From Anabaena sp. PCC 7108 (lineage in GTDB: Bacteria > Cyanobacteriota > Cyanobacteriia > Cyanobacteriales > Nostocaceae): a DNA stretch of 64,000 nucleotides. Positions within the stretch are counted from its first letter, which is position 1; each line of letters opens with the position of its first letter. Positions 8,836-18,247 of this stretch are shown piece by piece. A program made the translations under genes and the position numbers. Location: the NCBI RefSeq assembly GCF_000332135.1, contig NZ_KB235896.1, forward strand, positions 5,227,356 through 5,291,355, given 5' to 3'. A model generated the notes under the pieces. The model was given only the letters and a program-made list of their open reading frames with translations. It made no database searches and was not told where the DNA came from.

Positions 8836-9713
8836 AGCAGTTTTTTACCAGTATTTTCATCTTGACAACTTTGTTAATTGCACCTAGCTGTTCATCAGAC
8901 AATAAATCTAGTGAAGTCAAGATTTCACCTAGTATGAATATGAATCATGAAAAAGATTCTATGAGTGAACATGATGGACATTCTATGGAACATATGAATG
9001 AGGAAGATCACTCAAAAACAACTACTCAAGCTAAATTAAATACTCCTCAAAAGTTAGCTCCTAATCAGCCAATTAATTTAGTGATAGAGATTCAAGATTC
9101 TGCTGGAAAACCCGTGACTAAATTTGATAAATTCCAGGAAAAACTAATGCATTTAATTGTAGTTAGTGATGACCTGAGATTTTTCGAGCATATTCATCCA
9201 GAATATCAAGAGAATGGCAGCTTTAAAGTCAGTACTAAATTTCCTGAATCTGGAGGATATACTCTATTTAGTGACTATAAACCTGTGGGAGAAAAAGATA
9301 GAGTATCTTTAATGAATATCTCTATTCCTGGTTCAGTTCCACTTCCAAAAAGTTTGGAAAAATTTCAAAAAAGCCAAACTATATCTAACACGAAAGTTAA
9401 TCTCGATTTTTCGGAAAAAAACATTAAAGCCGGAAAATATATTACCCTGAAGTTTGATTTAAAAGATAGCAATAATCAACCAGTTAAAGACTTACAACCA
9501 TATTTGGGAGAGAAAGGACATTTAGTAATTATCAAGAGTTCTTCAGACCTGACAACAGCAGATTATATCCATGCCCATGCACTCAAAAATACCACAGATG
9601 GAGTAATCGAATTTAAAACTAAATTCCCCCAAAAGGGAACTTATAAAATGTGGATGCAATTTAATCGTAACGGAAAAATTAATACTGCTGACTTTTGGGT
9701 AAATGTAGAATAG
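8832..9713 (+). CDS. Periplasmic Met/His-rich lipoprotein with duplicated beta domain, putative metal-binding
   Basis: The 293-residue protein has a lipoprotein signal (TTLLIAPSC, lipidated Cys20). A Met/His/Asp-rich stretch (about residues 34-63, with DGHSMEHMNEEDH) resembles copper- or silver-binding segments. The rest holds two related modules, about 95-165 (LMHLIVVSDDLRFFEHIHPE...) and 215-290 (KGHLVIIKSSSDL...YIHAHAL), each with a strand, a His pair and a (K/T)FP(E/Q)xGxY turn. They look like YtkA/FixH-type Ig-like domains; this assignment is by pattern only. The most likely role is periplasmic copper binding. No metal-transport neighbour supports it, and the gene is convergent with ecfT. 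Confidence 0.6.
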   Translation: MKQFFTSIFILTTLLIAPSCSSDNKSSEVKISPSMNMNHEKDSMSEHDGHSMEHMNEEDHSKTTTQAKLNTPQKLAPNQPINLVIEIQDSAGKPVTKFDKFQEKLMHLIVVSDDLRFFEHIHPEYQENGSFKVSTKFPESGGYTLFSDYKPVGEKDRVSLMNISIPGSVPLPKSLEKFQKSQTISNTKVNLDFSEKNIKAGKYITLKFDLKDSNNQPVKDLQPYLGEKGHLVIIKSSSDLTTADYIHAHALKNTTDGVIEFKTKFPQKGTYKMWMQFNRNGKINTADFWVNVE

Positions 9714-9743
9714 ACCTGCCCCCCAAATTCTGCTGTATTTTGA

Positions 9744-10673
9744 TTATGAGACTTGCGTTCCAAAGGCAATTCTTAATCCCCAAAATACAATTAAAATTGC
9801 GATCGCTAACCAGTCCCCTGTTCTGAATTTTAAATCTTGCCATTTAACTCGATGCTCATTCGGACTGGTAAAGCCGCGCACCATCATTGCATTTGCCATT
9901 TGATCAGCACGCAAGAGCAGATTTTCTAAAAGTCTTTCAATCACAATTAACCAAACTTTAGCTCCTCCTTTTAATCCTAGCTTTTTCCAATTAATTGCCC
10001 TAGTCATCACAGAACGCACTAGATTTTGGACTTCTTCTAAAACTAAAGGAATAAATCGCAAAGATAAAGTTAAAGTTAGAGTAATTTCTGTAACTGGTAT
10101 CTTAAACCTTCGCAGAGGTTGCATTAAACTTTCCATTCCAGAGGTGATTTCTTCTGGTGCAGTTGTTAGCAGATATAAATTAGTGCTGTAAATTAAGGTA
10201 AAAACAATTGTACTGAGGCTAATTGCTAAATCTAAGGAACGGCGATTTACTTTAATTGGTCCTTGATGAAACAGCACATAGTTATATTCTTTATTCCTAG
10301 CTGCTAATTTGGGACTCTCTTTTGTTTTCTCACCATTTGCTGGCGGAGTTAAAACTTGTTCCGTTGCAGGTAAGCGTGGCTGATAACTGACACCTAGCCC
10401 ATCAGGACTGATAGCACCAATTATTAATACCATAAATGATAGAACTAACAGCCAACCCATTTGTTGCCGCCACACGCGCAAAGGAATCTTGGCAAATACC
10501 GTAAAAATAATTAGCAGTAATACCAATAGCACTCGCCAATAGTTATTAGCGACAACATAGCTGGTGAGAAAGCTCAATAACCAAATTAACTTAACTCGCG
10601 GGTCGAGTTTATGTAGCCAAGTTTGCGGATTTTCTAAGTATAGTCCTAGTGGGAGCGATCGCAGTAAATCCAT
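9744..10673 (-). CDS. Energy-coupling factor transporter membrane protein (EcfT/CbiQ family)
   Basis: The 309-residue integral membrane protein has DPRVKL at residues 24-29 near the first membrane segment, as in EcfT/CbiQ. The coupling-helix motif MANAMMVRGF is at 259-268, in the region where the family has Ala-Arg-Gly motifs that contact the ATPases. EcfT links substrate-specific S-components to a pair of ABC ATPases for vitamin or metal uptake. No S-component or ATPase gene is nearby, so the substrate is unknown. It lies 66 bp downstream of der on the same strand, separated by a heptamer repeat, and is probably co-transcribed. Confidence 0.88.
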   Translation of the reverse strand: MDLLRSLPLGLYLENPQTWLHKLDPRVKLIWLLSFLTSYVVANNYWRVLLVLLLIIFTVFAKIPLRVWRQQMGWLLVLSFMVLIIGAISPDGLGVSYQPRLPATEQVLTPPANGEKTKESPKLAARNKEYNYVLFHQGPIKVNRRSLDLAISLSTIVFTLIYSTNLYLLTTAPEEITSGMESLMQPLRRFKIPVTEITLTLTLSLRFIPLVLEEVQNLVRSVMTRAINWKKLGLKGGAKVWLIVIERLLENLLLRADQMANAMMVRGFTSPNEHRVKWQDLKFRTGDWLAIAILIVFWGLRIAFGTQVS

Positions 10674-10680
10674 TTTTTAG

Positions 10681-10715
10681 TCATTGGTCATTGGTCATTG
10701 GTCATTGGTCATTGG
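10681..10715. repeat. Heptamer repeat (TCATTGG)x5
   Basis: Five perfect tandem copies of TCATTGG fill most of the 66-bp gap between ecfT and der. Related TGACCAATGA-type repeats occur at about 15262-15284, 19897-19920 and 62684-62718. Confidence 0.95.
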
Positions 10716-10739
10716 TGATGAACAAATGACCAGTGAATA

Positions 10740-12104
10740 CTATTTTACGCGAGTTGCTCGATTGAGATTGCCAATTTCCGCATCTCGGACTTTTTTACTC
10801 CGCCAGAATAACCGAATCGGAGTCCCATCAAATCCTAATTGTTTGCGAAATTGTCTTTCAATATAACGGCGATAATTATCATTGAAGCGGTGAGCATCAT
10901 TAACAAATAGAGCAAATGTTGGTGGTTGGGTACTTACTTGTGTACCATAATAAATCTTACCTTGACGACCGCCTCGTGAAGTTGGTGGAGAATGCCAGCT
11001 AATTGCATCTGTGAGGACTTCATTTACTACGGAAGTAGTAACACGGCGTTTGTGTGCCTCTGCTGCTTTATTCACCAAGTCTAAAATCTTTTCTACCCGT
11101 TGTCCGGTGACGGCACTCACAAAAATTATCTCTGCCCATTCGGTAAAATGCAACCGTCCTTCCAGAGTTTTTTCGTAATCATAAATGGTGTATGAGTCCT
11201 TTTCGACAGCATCCCATTTGTTAACTACGATAATGCAAGCTCGACCTTCTTCGATGATTCGCCCAGCTAATTTTTGGTCTTGTTCTGTGGCTCCATCTTC
11301 GGCATCTAGAACTAATAAAACCACATCGGCGCGGCGAATTGCTTTAAAGGCGCGGTTAATGCTAAAGAATTCCGTACCGTAATCGATGTGTTTCTTTTTA
11401 CGAATGCCGGCGGTGTCAATTAAGCGATAAGTTTGCCCAGACCGTTCGATGACTGTATCAATACTATCACGAGTTGTACCGGAAATAGGGCTGACGATCG
11501 CTCTTTCTTCCCCAACAAAGGCATTTAATAAGCTGGATTTACCTACATTTGGGCGGCCAATAATGGCGACTTTAATTTCGTTATTTTCTTCTACTTCCGT
11601 AACTTCGGGAATGTGAACTAGTAACTCGTCCAGAATTTCCCCTGTACCGCTACCATGAATCGCGGAAATCGGGTATGGTTCACCTAACCCCAACTGCCAA
11701 AATTCACTAGCTTGCATTGCGCCTTGTTCGGGAGATTCACATTTGTTCACAGCCAGTAAAACAGGAACCGATTGTTGACGCAACCACCCAGCAATTTCTT
11801 CATCTGCTGGCGTGGGGCCTGTTTGACCATCGACGACAAAAATCGCTGCACAAGCTTCTCTGAGTGCGATTAATGCCTGTTGGCGAATCAAAGGCAGGAA
11901 TTCGGTGTCATCGTTAAAGACTAAACCGCCTGTATCTACGACTAAAAAATCGCGATCGTTCCAAAAAGCAGGTCGATAAGTGCGATCGCGCGTTACACCC
12001 GGTTCATCGTGGACAATCGCCGTTTGATCTCCGGCGAGACGATTAACTAAGGTGGATTTGCCCACATTCGGGCGGCCGATAATTGCAATAATTGGCAGTG
12101 CCAT
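10740..12104 (-). CDS. der: Ribosome-associated GTPase Der (EngA)
   Basis: The 454-residue protein has two tandem G domains, the hallmark of Der, needed for late assembly of the 50S ribosomal subunit. The first P-loop is GRPNVGKST (from residue 10) with DTGG; the second is GRPNVGKSS (from residue 183) with DTAGIRKK and NKWD. A C-terminal KH-like domain follows. The longest frame begins 28 codons earlier, but the conserved start [17 protein letters not shown] sits at 12104, so that ATG was chosen. It is divergent from the WD40 gene. Confidence 0.97.
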   Translation of the reverse strand: MALPIIAIIGRPNVGKSTLVNRLAGDQTAIVHDEPGVTRDRTYRPAFWNDRDFLVVDTGGLVFNDDTEFLPLIRQQALIALREACAAIFVVDGQTGPTPADEEIAGWLRQQSVPVLLAVNKCESPEQGAMQASEFWQLGLGEPYPISAIHGSGTGEILDELLVHIPEVTEVEENNEIKVAIIGRPNVGKSSLLNAFVGEERAIVSPISGTTRDSIDTVIERSGQTYRLIDTAGIRKKKHIDYGTEFFSINRAFKAIRRADVVLLVLDAEDGATEQDQKLAGRIIEEGRACIIVVNKWDAVEKDSYTIYDYEKTLEGRLHFTEWAEIIFVSAVTGQRVEKILDLVNKAAEAHKRRVTTSVVNEVLTDAISWHSPPTSRGGRQGKIYYGTQVSTQPPTFALFVNDAHRFNDNYRRYIERQFRKQLGFDGTPIRLFWRSKKVRDAEIGNLNRATRVK

Positions 12105-12343
12105 AAACCAGAGTGCTGAGTGTGTAGATGTGCTGAGTTTTCTATCTACGTTCTTCACCCAGCACTGTTTTGGAGAACTATTTATCATATCACATTTTAA
12201 GATTATAGCAAATTTAATTTATATAATTTTTATGTAATTTTAAATAAAAGTGCAAATACAAGTACTTGGTCGTAATGTTGCAAAATACAGCAATAGCAAT
12301 TATACATAAGTATAAATCAATTATAAGCGTCACAATTAATCAC

Positions 12344-14350
12344 ATGAGTAAACGTTCATGGCTAGAAATTAGCGAGTATATATGCTTGGGTTTATCAGTA
12401 TTGGGAACAATCACAGCTACTGTGACTCAGCAAGTAGTTTATGCAGCTATTCCACTGAGTTTAAGTATGGCGTTAAATTTAGCCAATCGTCCCCGGTTTA
12501 ATTATTCCCAGTCACAACAACAAATTGAGCAATTACAGTCAAGTCTGCAAAATATGACAGACAACTTTTACCAAGTAACGGAAACTATGGATACATCTAA
12601 TCAGCGTTTGCAACAAATCGATGCTTGGAGACAACAATTAATCCAAATTATCGACCAAAAAATCGAAATATCAATACAAGAATTGACAGCGAATATTAAC
12701 CAATTTAATCAACAAATCCAAGTAGTTAATAACCGTTTAACTCGCTTGGATAATTCCCTGCAAAATTTAAATCAGACAATTCACCAACAAGGAGAAGAAT
12801 TAATAACAGTTCAAGAATTAAAATCTGAATTTTCACAATTTAATCAACAGATTGAAGTTGTTAATTCACGATTTGAGCAAATTGAGAACTCGATCAAAAA
12901 TTGGAGTGAAAACAGTCAAAAGCAATTAGCTGAATTACGCCAAAATCAAGAAAATCAAAGTTTAGAATTTTCACAATTTAATCAACAGATTGAAGTTGTT
13001 AATTCACGATTTGAGCAAATTGAGAACTCGATTAAAGATTGGAGTGAAAACAGTCAAAAGCAATTAGCAGAATTACGCCAAAATCAAGAAAATCAAAGTT
13101 TGGAATTTGCCCAACTTAGTCAAAAGATCGAAATAGTTAAACCTCGATTTGAGCAAATAGATAACTCAACACAGCAATTGCATCAAACTATTGGAAAACA
13201 AGCTGAAGAATTAGAGCAAGTTAAACAAAATCAAGATACTGAAAGTTCCAAATTTAATAACCTCTTTAATTCTATCAACGATTCTATCAAACAATCTTTG
13301 ACAGCATTGGATGTGTTGACAGAATTAGATAGTTCATTGGATGCTTTATTAAAACCGTTGCAGACAGAGAATCAGTCAACTAGTCAAACAAATCTGGAAT
13401 TTAATCAAGCAATTCCAACTACATCTTCATCTGATCAAAACCTAGAAAAATTATTATTTGTAGGTACTTTAAAAGGTCATAATCATAAGGTTCTTTCAGT
13501 TGCTTTTAGTCCAGATGGTAGAATATTAGCTAGTGGAAGTGATGATAAAACTATCAAGATTTGGGATTTAGCGACTCAGCAACATCGTACTCTTGAAGGA
13601 CATGGAGAATCTTCTTGGTCTGGAGGGATTAATTCAGTTGCTTTTAGTCCAGATGGTAAAATATTAGCAAGTGGAAGTGATGATAAAACAATTAAATTGT
13701 GGGATATAAATACGGGAATAGAAATTTTCACGTTCACAGGACATGAAGAAAAAGTTTACTCTGTCGTATTTAGTCCCTTGGGAAAAATGTTAGCTAGTGG
13801 GAGTAAAGATAAAACTGTCAAACTATGGTCTTTAGAACAGGGGAAAGAAATTCACTCTTTCAAAGGTCATACAGATGATGTGTTATGTGTGGCTTTTAGT
13901 CCAGACGGTAAAATTTTAGCTAGTGGTAGCAAAGATAAGACCATTACAATTGTGTATTTAGGTCAACAAAAAGTCCAAACTATTACAACTGATTCTGATT
14001 GGTTTGCAGATATTAATTCTCTTGCATTCAGTCCATATGGCAAAATTTTAGCTAGTGCTAGTCAGAAGAAGAAAATTCAATTATGGGATATAGAAACCTG
14101 TCAAAAGATTCGCACTCTCAAAGGTCATGATGATGACGTTCTTTCTGTTGCATTTAGTCCCAATGGTAAAATTTTAGCAAGTGCGAGTAAAGATAAAACT
14201 GTTAAACTATGGTTTGTAGATAGTGGTGAAGAAATTTCCAGCGTCAAATGTGCTGATGATACAGTTTATTCAGTTGCTTTTAGCCCAGATGGTAAAATAT
14301 TAGCTGCGGGAAGTGGAGATAAAACGATTACCTTATTTCCTTGTAAGTGA
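12344..14350 (+). CDS. Membrane-anchored coiled-coil protein with seven WD40 repeats
   Basis: The 668-residue protein is counted from ATG 12344 (MSKRSWLEISEY); a longer frame starts 26 codons upstream but adds only low-complexity sequence. Residues about 13-45 form one or two membrane segments. Residues about 55-340 are a Gln/Asn-rich coiled coil built on a 46-residue repeat, two copies of which are nearly identical at the DNA level. Residues about 371-668 hold seven WD40 units, each around VAFSPDGKILASGS and DKTIKLWD, enough for one closed beta-propeller. WD40 propellers act as protein-binding platforms. The fifth repeat is the most degenerate (no GH, QKKKIQLWD). The partner is unknown. Confidence 0.88.
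   Translation: MSKRSWLEISEYICLGLSVLGTITATVTQQVVYAAIPLSLSMALNLANRPRFNYSQSQQQIEQLQSSLQNMTDNFYQVTETMDTSNQRLQQIDAWRQQLIQIIDQKIEISIQELTANINQFNQQIQVVNNRLTRLDNSLQNLNQTIHQQGEELITVQELKSEFSQFNQQIEVVNSRFEQIENSIKNWSENSQKQLAELRQNQENQSLEFSQFNQQIEVVNSRFEQIENSIKDWSENSQKQLAELRQNQENQSLEFAQLSQKIEIVKPRFEQIDNSTQQLHQTIGKQAEELEQVKQNQDTESSKFNNLFNSINDSIKQSLTALDVLTELDSSLDALLKPLQTENQSTSQTNLEFNQAIPTTSSSDQNLEKLLFVGTLKGHNHKVLSVAFSPDGRILASGSDDKTIKIWDLATQQHRTLEGHGESSWSGGINSVAFSPDGKILASGSDDKTIKLWDINTGIEIFTFTGHEEKVYSVVFSPLGKMLASGSKDKTVKLWSLEQGKEIHSFKGHTDDVLCVAFSPDGKILASGSKDKTITIVYLGQQKVQTITTDSDWFADINSLAFSPYGKILASASQKKKIQLWDIETCQKIRTLKGHDDDVLSVAFSPNGKILASASKDKTVKLWFVDSGEEISSVKCADDTVYSVAFSPDGKILAAGSGDKTITLFPCK
12827..13102 (+). 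repeat. 138-bp in-frame tandem duplication inside the coiled coil
   Basis: Two 138-bp copies (12827-12964 and 12965-13102) differ at only about four positions. Each encodes 46 residues beginning with SQFNQQIEVVNSRFEQIE. A diverged copy follows (QLSQKIEIVKPRFEQIDN) and another precedes (INQFNQQIQVVNNRLTRLDN). The period is a multiple of three, so the reading frame is kept. Confidence 0.92.
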
Positions 14351-14387
14351 GGCGTGAATTTTATTTATTTATTAATTTAGTTAAATT

Positions 14388-14451
14388 AGTCGGCTTAAGC
14401 CGACTTTCGCTATTAGCCGGGGAATTAATTCCCCGGAGGCTAAAGTTTTTT
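14388..14451 (+). terminator. Double hairpin terminator after the WD40 gene
   Basis: An 18-bp perfect palindrome AGTCGGCTTAAGCCGACT (14388-14405) is followed by a larger hairpin. The larger hairpin is TAGCC...GGCTA (14414-14442) with a 20-bp perfect palindromic core, and then AAGTTTTTT. It lies between convergent genes and fits termination of the WD40 transcript. The perfect palindromes also look like a dispersed repeat. Confidence 0.65.
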
Positions 14452-14505
14452 ATCTGTGGTTGCCTTAACCATCAGAATGTCCCACAATTATCTGATATTT
14501 ATATT

Positions 14506-15186
14506 TTATGCCGTTTGTTCAGTTTCCGTCTCTACCTTCTGCCCAATTTTCGGTTCTGTACCCGCAATTAATCGCTCAATATTACTGCGGTGACGAATAA
14601 TAACATATAAACCTCCAGCAATACCAAAAAGTATATATGGTAAAGGTTGATGGAAAATTGCCATCAAAATGGAAACAGCAACAGCACCAGCAATAGAACT
14701 CAAAGACACAATTCTCGATATGGCAATAACAACGGCAAAAATTCCTATTGTTGACAAACCAACCTGCCAACTTAATGCTAACAAAATCCCTATACCAGTA
14801 GCCACAGACTTACCACCAGTAAAGCCTAAAAAGATTGATTTACTGTGTCCTAAAATTGCGGCAAATCCAGATAAAGTTACTAAATAAGGTTGCCAAATTT
14901 CTAAATTTATAGTTAACGGGATTAAATTATAACTAGGAGCAAGATTGCATAAAACATAAACTAGATTTATTGCTAAAACTCCCTTTAACCCATCAATTAA
15001 TAACACAGATGCCCCTGGAACTTTTCCTAAAGTCCTTAGTACGTTTGTTGCCCCAGTTGAACCAGAACCAACTTCCCGAATATCAATTCCTTTTAACAGC
15101 TTCCCAGCCAGATATCCCGTAGGGAAAGAACCCAATAAGTAAGCTATTAAAACAACCGCCCCACACAAAGTTAACCAAATAGCCAT
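14506..15186 (-). CDS. plsY: Glycerol-3-phosphate acyltransferase PlsY
   Basis: The 226-residue membrane protein uses acyl-phosphate to acylate glycerol-3-phosphate at sn-1, the first step of phosphatidic acid and glycerolipid synthesis. The start GSFPTGYLAGKLLKGIDIRE and the signature GSGSTGATNVLR (about residues 40-51) are typical, and five hydrophobic segments are present. It is the last gene of the minus-strand set mlaE-DUF3119-DUF3086-plsY. The heptamer-repeat gap of 100 bp to DUF3086 may weaken co-transcription. Confidence 0.95.
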   Translation of the reverse strand: MAIWLTLCGAVVLIAYLLGSFPTGYLAGKLLKGIDIREVGSGSTGATNVLRTLGKVPGASVLLIDGLKGVLAINLVYVLCNLAPSYNLIPLTINLEIWQPYLVTLSGFAAILGHSKSIFLGFTGGKSVATGIGILLALSWQVGLSTIGIFAVVIAISRIVSLSSIAGAVAVSILMAIFHQPLPYILFGIAGGLYVIIRHRSNIERLIAGTEPKIGQKVETETEQTA

Positions 15187-15191
15187 AATAG

Positions 15192-15226
15192 TTCGTAATT
15201 CGTAATTCGTAATTCGTAATTCGTAA
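15192..15226. repeat. Heptamer repeat (TTCGTAA)x5
   Basis: Five perfect copies of TTCGTAA lie just upstream of the plsY start, on the side where its ribosome binding site would be. They are followed by a short ACCAATG-type repeat at about 15262-15284. Confidence 0.95.
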
Positions 15227-15286
15227 TTATTTGGTCACTAGTCTAGAGTGAAATATCTTGACCAATGACCAATGACCAATGACTAA

Positions 15287-16555
15287 TTAAAACTCATCAT
15301 CATAATCTCTATCTTTCATGGTTTTTGGATCGGGTGCAAAAGCCAACCAGAGAGGGAATTGTAGCAAACCTAGGCTAATTTGCTCCTCAGAATCATCAAT
15401 AATAATTAAAGGCAATTGATTGGCTTTAACTAATCTATCTGCTTTCTGGGCTAAAGCCGTCGGTGCTTCAAACAAAACCACACCTCTATCAGGGCCAAAA
15501 TCGGGACGACCAATTCCCAAACAATCTTGTAAACCGCGTCGCCATTCACCTAAACGTTCTGGTGTATTGGCTAAAATTAGAGTACGCACGCGATCGCCAT
15601 GTAGTTTGTGTAATATGGAAATTGCCGCCGACGCAATCAAGATATTCTGCAAGCGGCTACCCATTGTCCGTAAAGCACCCCGTCCCCCCAAAGTGAAAAA
15701 CCAATTAGAAACTCGTTCTGCGTGAATTGGTTCAAAAGTCCGCCTTAACTGCCACGCAGCGCCATAATAATCGGGTTGATTGCGGTATTGGTCAATTAAA
15801 CGGCGTATTTGTTTAGTTGTCTCTTGAAACTGTTGTTGAGCTAGTTGCAGTGTGGGGGGCTGTTGTTCAGCCGGTTTTGCTTCTTTGACTGCTGGTTTTT
15901 CCCGTTCCTTCACAGCCGGGGCTAATTGCAGTTGCTCGGCTGCGGCTGCTAAATCTTGTAAGCTACCTGTGAGATAGTCTTTAAAACCCTGTACCCGAAT
16001 TGCTAAATCTTGAGATGTTCCCGCAAAGGTAGTTCGCATTTCATTACGAATGCGTTCTTGTCGTCTTTCTAGTTGTTCGACAGAAATCTGCAATGCTTGT
16101 TTACGTTGTTCTAACAGCAATAGAGACTCTTGCACCATTTTTGAGAGTGCAGTTTGAGTTTCACTAACTTGTCCTTGAAGATTTTTGTAAGTAGCTTGGA
16201 GTTGAAAAATTTCTGCTTTCAGCGCTGTCTCAGTTGCTTGTAACTCGGCGACTCGGTGTGCAGCTTGTACATATAGTGAATTAAGTTCTGATTCTGACTC
16301 CAGCACCGCAGTTTCTACTTCACCTTTGAACTCTTCTGTTGGTTCTACTGTCAGAGATGCCGCTGCTATGTTGACTACTGGTGACTCCAAAGATACATCA
16401 TCTGCTTGTGGTTCACCTGATGGAATTAAAGTTTCTGTTGCCGGCAATAAATCAGCAGCTAGGTTTTCCGGTGTTTCACCTGTAGAAATTTTTTCTGGTG
16501 TTTCTTCCCACCAATCATCAATCGATTCTGGAGTTTGAGATTCCTCTGGGTTCAT
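15287..16555 (-). CDS. DUF3086 domain protein
   Basis: The 422-residue protein has an acidic, Pro/Thr/Glu-rich disordered N-terminus (about 1-85). A coiled coil (about 90-200) contains repeated Gln/Leu heptads. After a second low-complexity linker comes the conserved C-terminal domain (about 235-422) with FEPIHAERVSNWFFTLGGRG and RPDFGPDRGVVLFEAP. This matches the cyanobacteria-specific DUF3086 family, whose function is unknown. The conserved domain lacks membrane segments. Its position between DUF3119/mlaE and plsY suggests a role linked to membrane lipids; that is inference from neighbourhood only. Confidence 0.8.
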   Translation of the reverse strand: MNPEESQTPESIDDWWEETPEKISTGETPENLAADLLPATETLIPSGEPQADDVSLESPVVNIAAASLTVEPTEEFKGEVETAVLESESELNSLYVQAAHRVAELQATETALKAEIFQLQATYKNLQGQVSETQTALSKMVQESLLLLEQRKQALQISVEQLERRQERIRNEMRTTFAGTSQDLAIRVQGFKDYLTGSLQDLAAAAEQLQLAPAVKEREKPAVKEAKPAEQQPPTLQLAQQQFQETTKQIRRLIDQYRNQPDYYGAAWQLRRTFEPIHAERVSNWFFTLGGRGALRTMGSRLQNILIASAAISILHKLHGDRVRTLILANTPERLGEWRRGLQDCLGIGRPDFGPDRGVVLFEAPTALAQKADRLVKANQLPLIIIDDSEEQISLGLLQFPLWLAFAPDPKTMKDRDYDDEF

Positions 16556-16639
16556 AAATATATAGTGTAATTCCTAGGAAACGAATAATATCGAAGTCAG
16601 GGGAGACGCTCAAGACGAGGAGAAAATCACCATTCACCA

Positions 16640-17026
16640 CTAAATACGTGGACAACGCTGTTCCAAACAAGATTTTAAGGCTTTGGGGTCAAATAAAATC
16701 GGTAAAAAGTGAATGCTGTTGACTTCTTTAAAATAAAACAGAATGGGAAATCCATTCCAGAAGATTCGCCAATTTTGCCATTCTTGGTAAGGAAAACGCC
16801 TAATTAACTTTTCTCCCCGGTAAATATCAAAGTCTGTGGCGGTAAATTGCAACCGCAGTGTGACAGCTTGAAACATGAGAAACAAGCCAAAAATTGTGAA
16901 CACTCCTCCTACCCAAGGTTGTACTAGCAGTAGTGGAATAGCAGCCAGCACCAAGACGACAGGGATATTGTAACTTGGCTTGAGTTCCACAGTAGCGGTG
17001 GTATTCGGCACAGATGAACTAATCAC
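16640..17026 (-). CDS. DUF3119 family membrane protein
   Basis: The 128-residue protein has two closely spaced hydrophobic segments (about 22-60). These are followed by a PH-like soluble part with TLRLQFTATDFDIYRGEKLIRRFPY and WQNWRIFWNGFPILFYFKE. This matches the DUF3119 family of cyanobacteria and plastids, of unknown function. It sits 64 bp downstream of the mlaE-type permease gene and 84 bp upstream of DUF3086 on the same strand, so the three are likely one transcript. Confidence 0.8.
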   Translation of the reverse strand: MISSSVPNTTATVELKPSYNIPVVLVLAAIPLLLVQPWVGGVFTIFGLFLMFQAVTLRLQFTATDFDIYRGEKLIRRFPYQEWQNWRIFWNGFPILFYFKEVNSIHFLPILFDPKALKSCLEQRCPRI

Positions 17027-17090
17027 AATCTTGATCTCCTGCTTTGTTAGTAAACATTAATCTTCTATTTTAGTAGTTAAAACTGAGTCG

Positions 17091-17876
17091 TTATAACCCT
17101 GGCGTAAATCCACCACCTGTTCCTTGAAACATTAACCAAGAAAGAAAGAAGTTGCTAACGAAGATAATCAGCAAGGCTGTAACCACGGCTGTTGTGGTTG
17201 ATTGTCCCACACCTTTCGCGCCTCCTGTTGTCGTTAAACCCCAACTGCAACCAATGGTGGCGATTAAAATACCAAAACAGCCTGCTTTAATCATGGCGCT
17301 ACAGATATCCCAGATGTCGAGAAAGTTACGAGCTGAGTCTAAAAAGACTGCATCTGAAAGATTGTAAACGTTGGTGGCAATTATCAATCCCCCAGTCATG
17401 CCGGTAATTAAGGACAGAAGGGTTAAAATGGGCAGCATTAATAAACAAGCAAGAATACGGGGGATTACTAGATAATCAATTGGGTCAGTTTTTAACATCA
17501 ACAGGGCATCTATTTGCTCTGTGACTCGCATTGTACCAATTTCGGCTGCAAAGGCAGAACCAACCCGTCCCGCTAAAATTACTGCTGTCAGTACTGGTGT
17601 AAGTTCTCTGGTTAAGGCTACCGCCAAAACACCGCCGACGAGGTTTCCTGCACCAAAGTTGATAAATTCCCGCGCTACCTGAATTGTAAAGACTGCACCG
17701 ACAAAAACGGCTGTTAATAAGGCAATAAATACGGAATCTGGACCAACTGCTGCTAGTTGCTCTAAGGTGTTACGCCGATGGATTTTGCCTTTGAGGAGGT
17801 GAACTATTACTTGTCCACCCAAAAAAACCGCTGCCAGCAATCGCTGACTCCATGTTCCTAAACTGGATTTAGTCAT
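17091..17876 (-). CDS. mlaE: MlaE-type lipid ABC transporter permease (TGD1-like)
   Basis: The 261-residue permease has the family core ELTPVLTAVILAGRVGSAFAAEIGTM (split here: ELTPVLTAVI at 91-100 and GRVGSAFAAEIGTM at 103-116) and VTEQIDAL. It is homologous to MlaE/YrbE and plastid TGD1, which move phospholipids between membranes together with an MlaF-type ATPase and an MCE-domain substrate protein. Neither of those partners is encoded nearby, as is usual in cyanobacteria. It leads the minus-strand cluster that ends with plsY. Confidence 0.93.
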   Translation of the reverse strand: MTKSSLGTWSQRLLAAVFLGGQVIVHLLKGKIHRRNTLEQLAAVGPDSVFIALLTAVFVGAVFTIQVAREFINFGAGNLVGGVLAVALTRELTPVLTAVILAGRVGSAFAAEIGTMRVTEQIDALLMLKTDPIDYLVIPRILACLLMLPILTLLSLITGMTGGLIIATNVYNLSDAVFLDSARNFLDIWDICSAMIKAGCFGILIATIGCSWGLTTTGGAKGVGQSTTTAVVTALLIIFVSNFFLSWLMFQGTGGGFTPGL

Positions 17877-18057
17877 TAATTCAGTAGTCAGTTATCATTT
17901 ATTCAGTTATCATAAACTGCCCTAACTCCCTAAATTCCTAACTCCTTCAGGTGTTGCTCAAACATTAAGTTAGTTTAAAGACTCTCTCAGAAAGTTAAGC
18001 TATTATTAAACGCATTGCAACGAGTTATTTATAATTTATTGAAAATAAAACCTTGAT

Positions 18058-18093
18058 AAATAAAGGGTTTCACGGCTTGCCAGCCCTTTATTT
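18058..18093. terminator. Hairpin AAATAAAGGG/CCCTTTATTT
   Basis: A perfect 10-bp stem (18058-18067 with 18084-18093) encloses a 16-nt loop, and a T-rich tail lies on the plus side. It sits in the 371-bp spacer upstream of mlaE and of the small plus-strand gene at 18248. Nothing obvious on the plus strand needs terminating here, so it may instead be a dispersed palindrome. The rest of the spacer has an HIP1 octamer and no gene. Confidence 0.4.
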
Positions 18094-18247
18094 TAGCCTC
18101 AGCATTTTGTGTAACTAGTAGAGTTTACTTTTAATGAAAACTTAAGATTATTGACGAAATAACTGTTCAGGAGCGATCGCATTTATTCTAGAAGATGACG
18201 TGCATCTATTCAGCCATCGTCTACATACTCCCGGAGCTTGCCTGATA

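Noticed and set aside
15192-15226. Heptamer arrays as CRISPR
   Set aside because: The units are contiguous 7-mers without spacers, and no cas genes are present.
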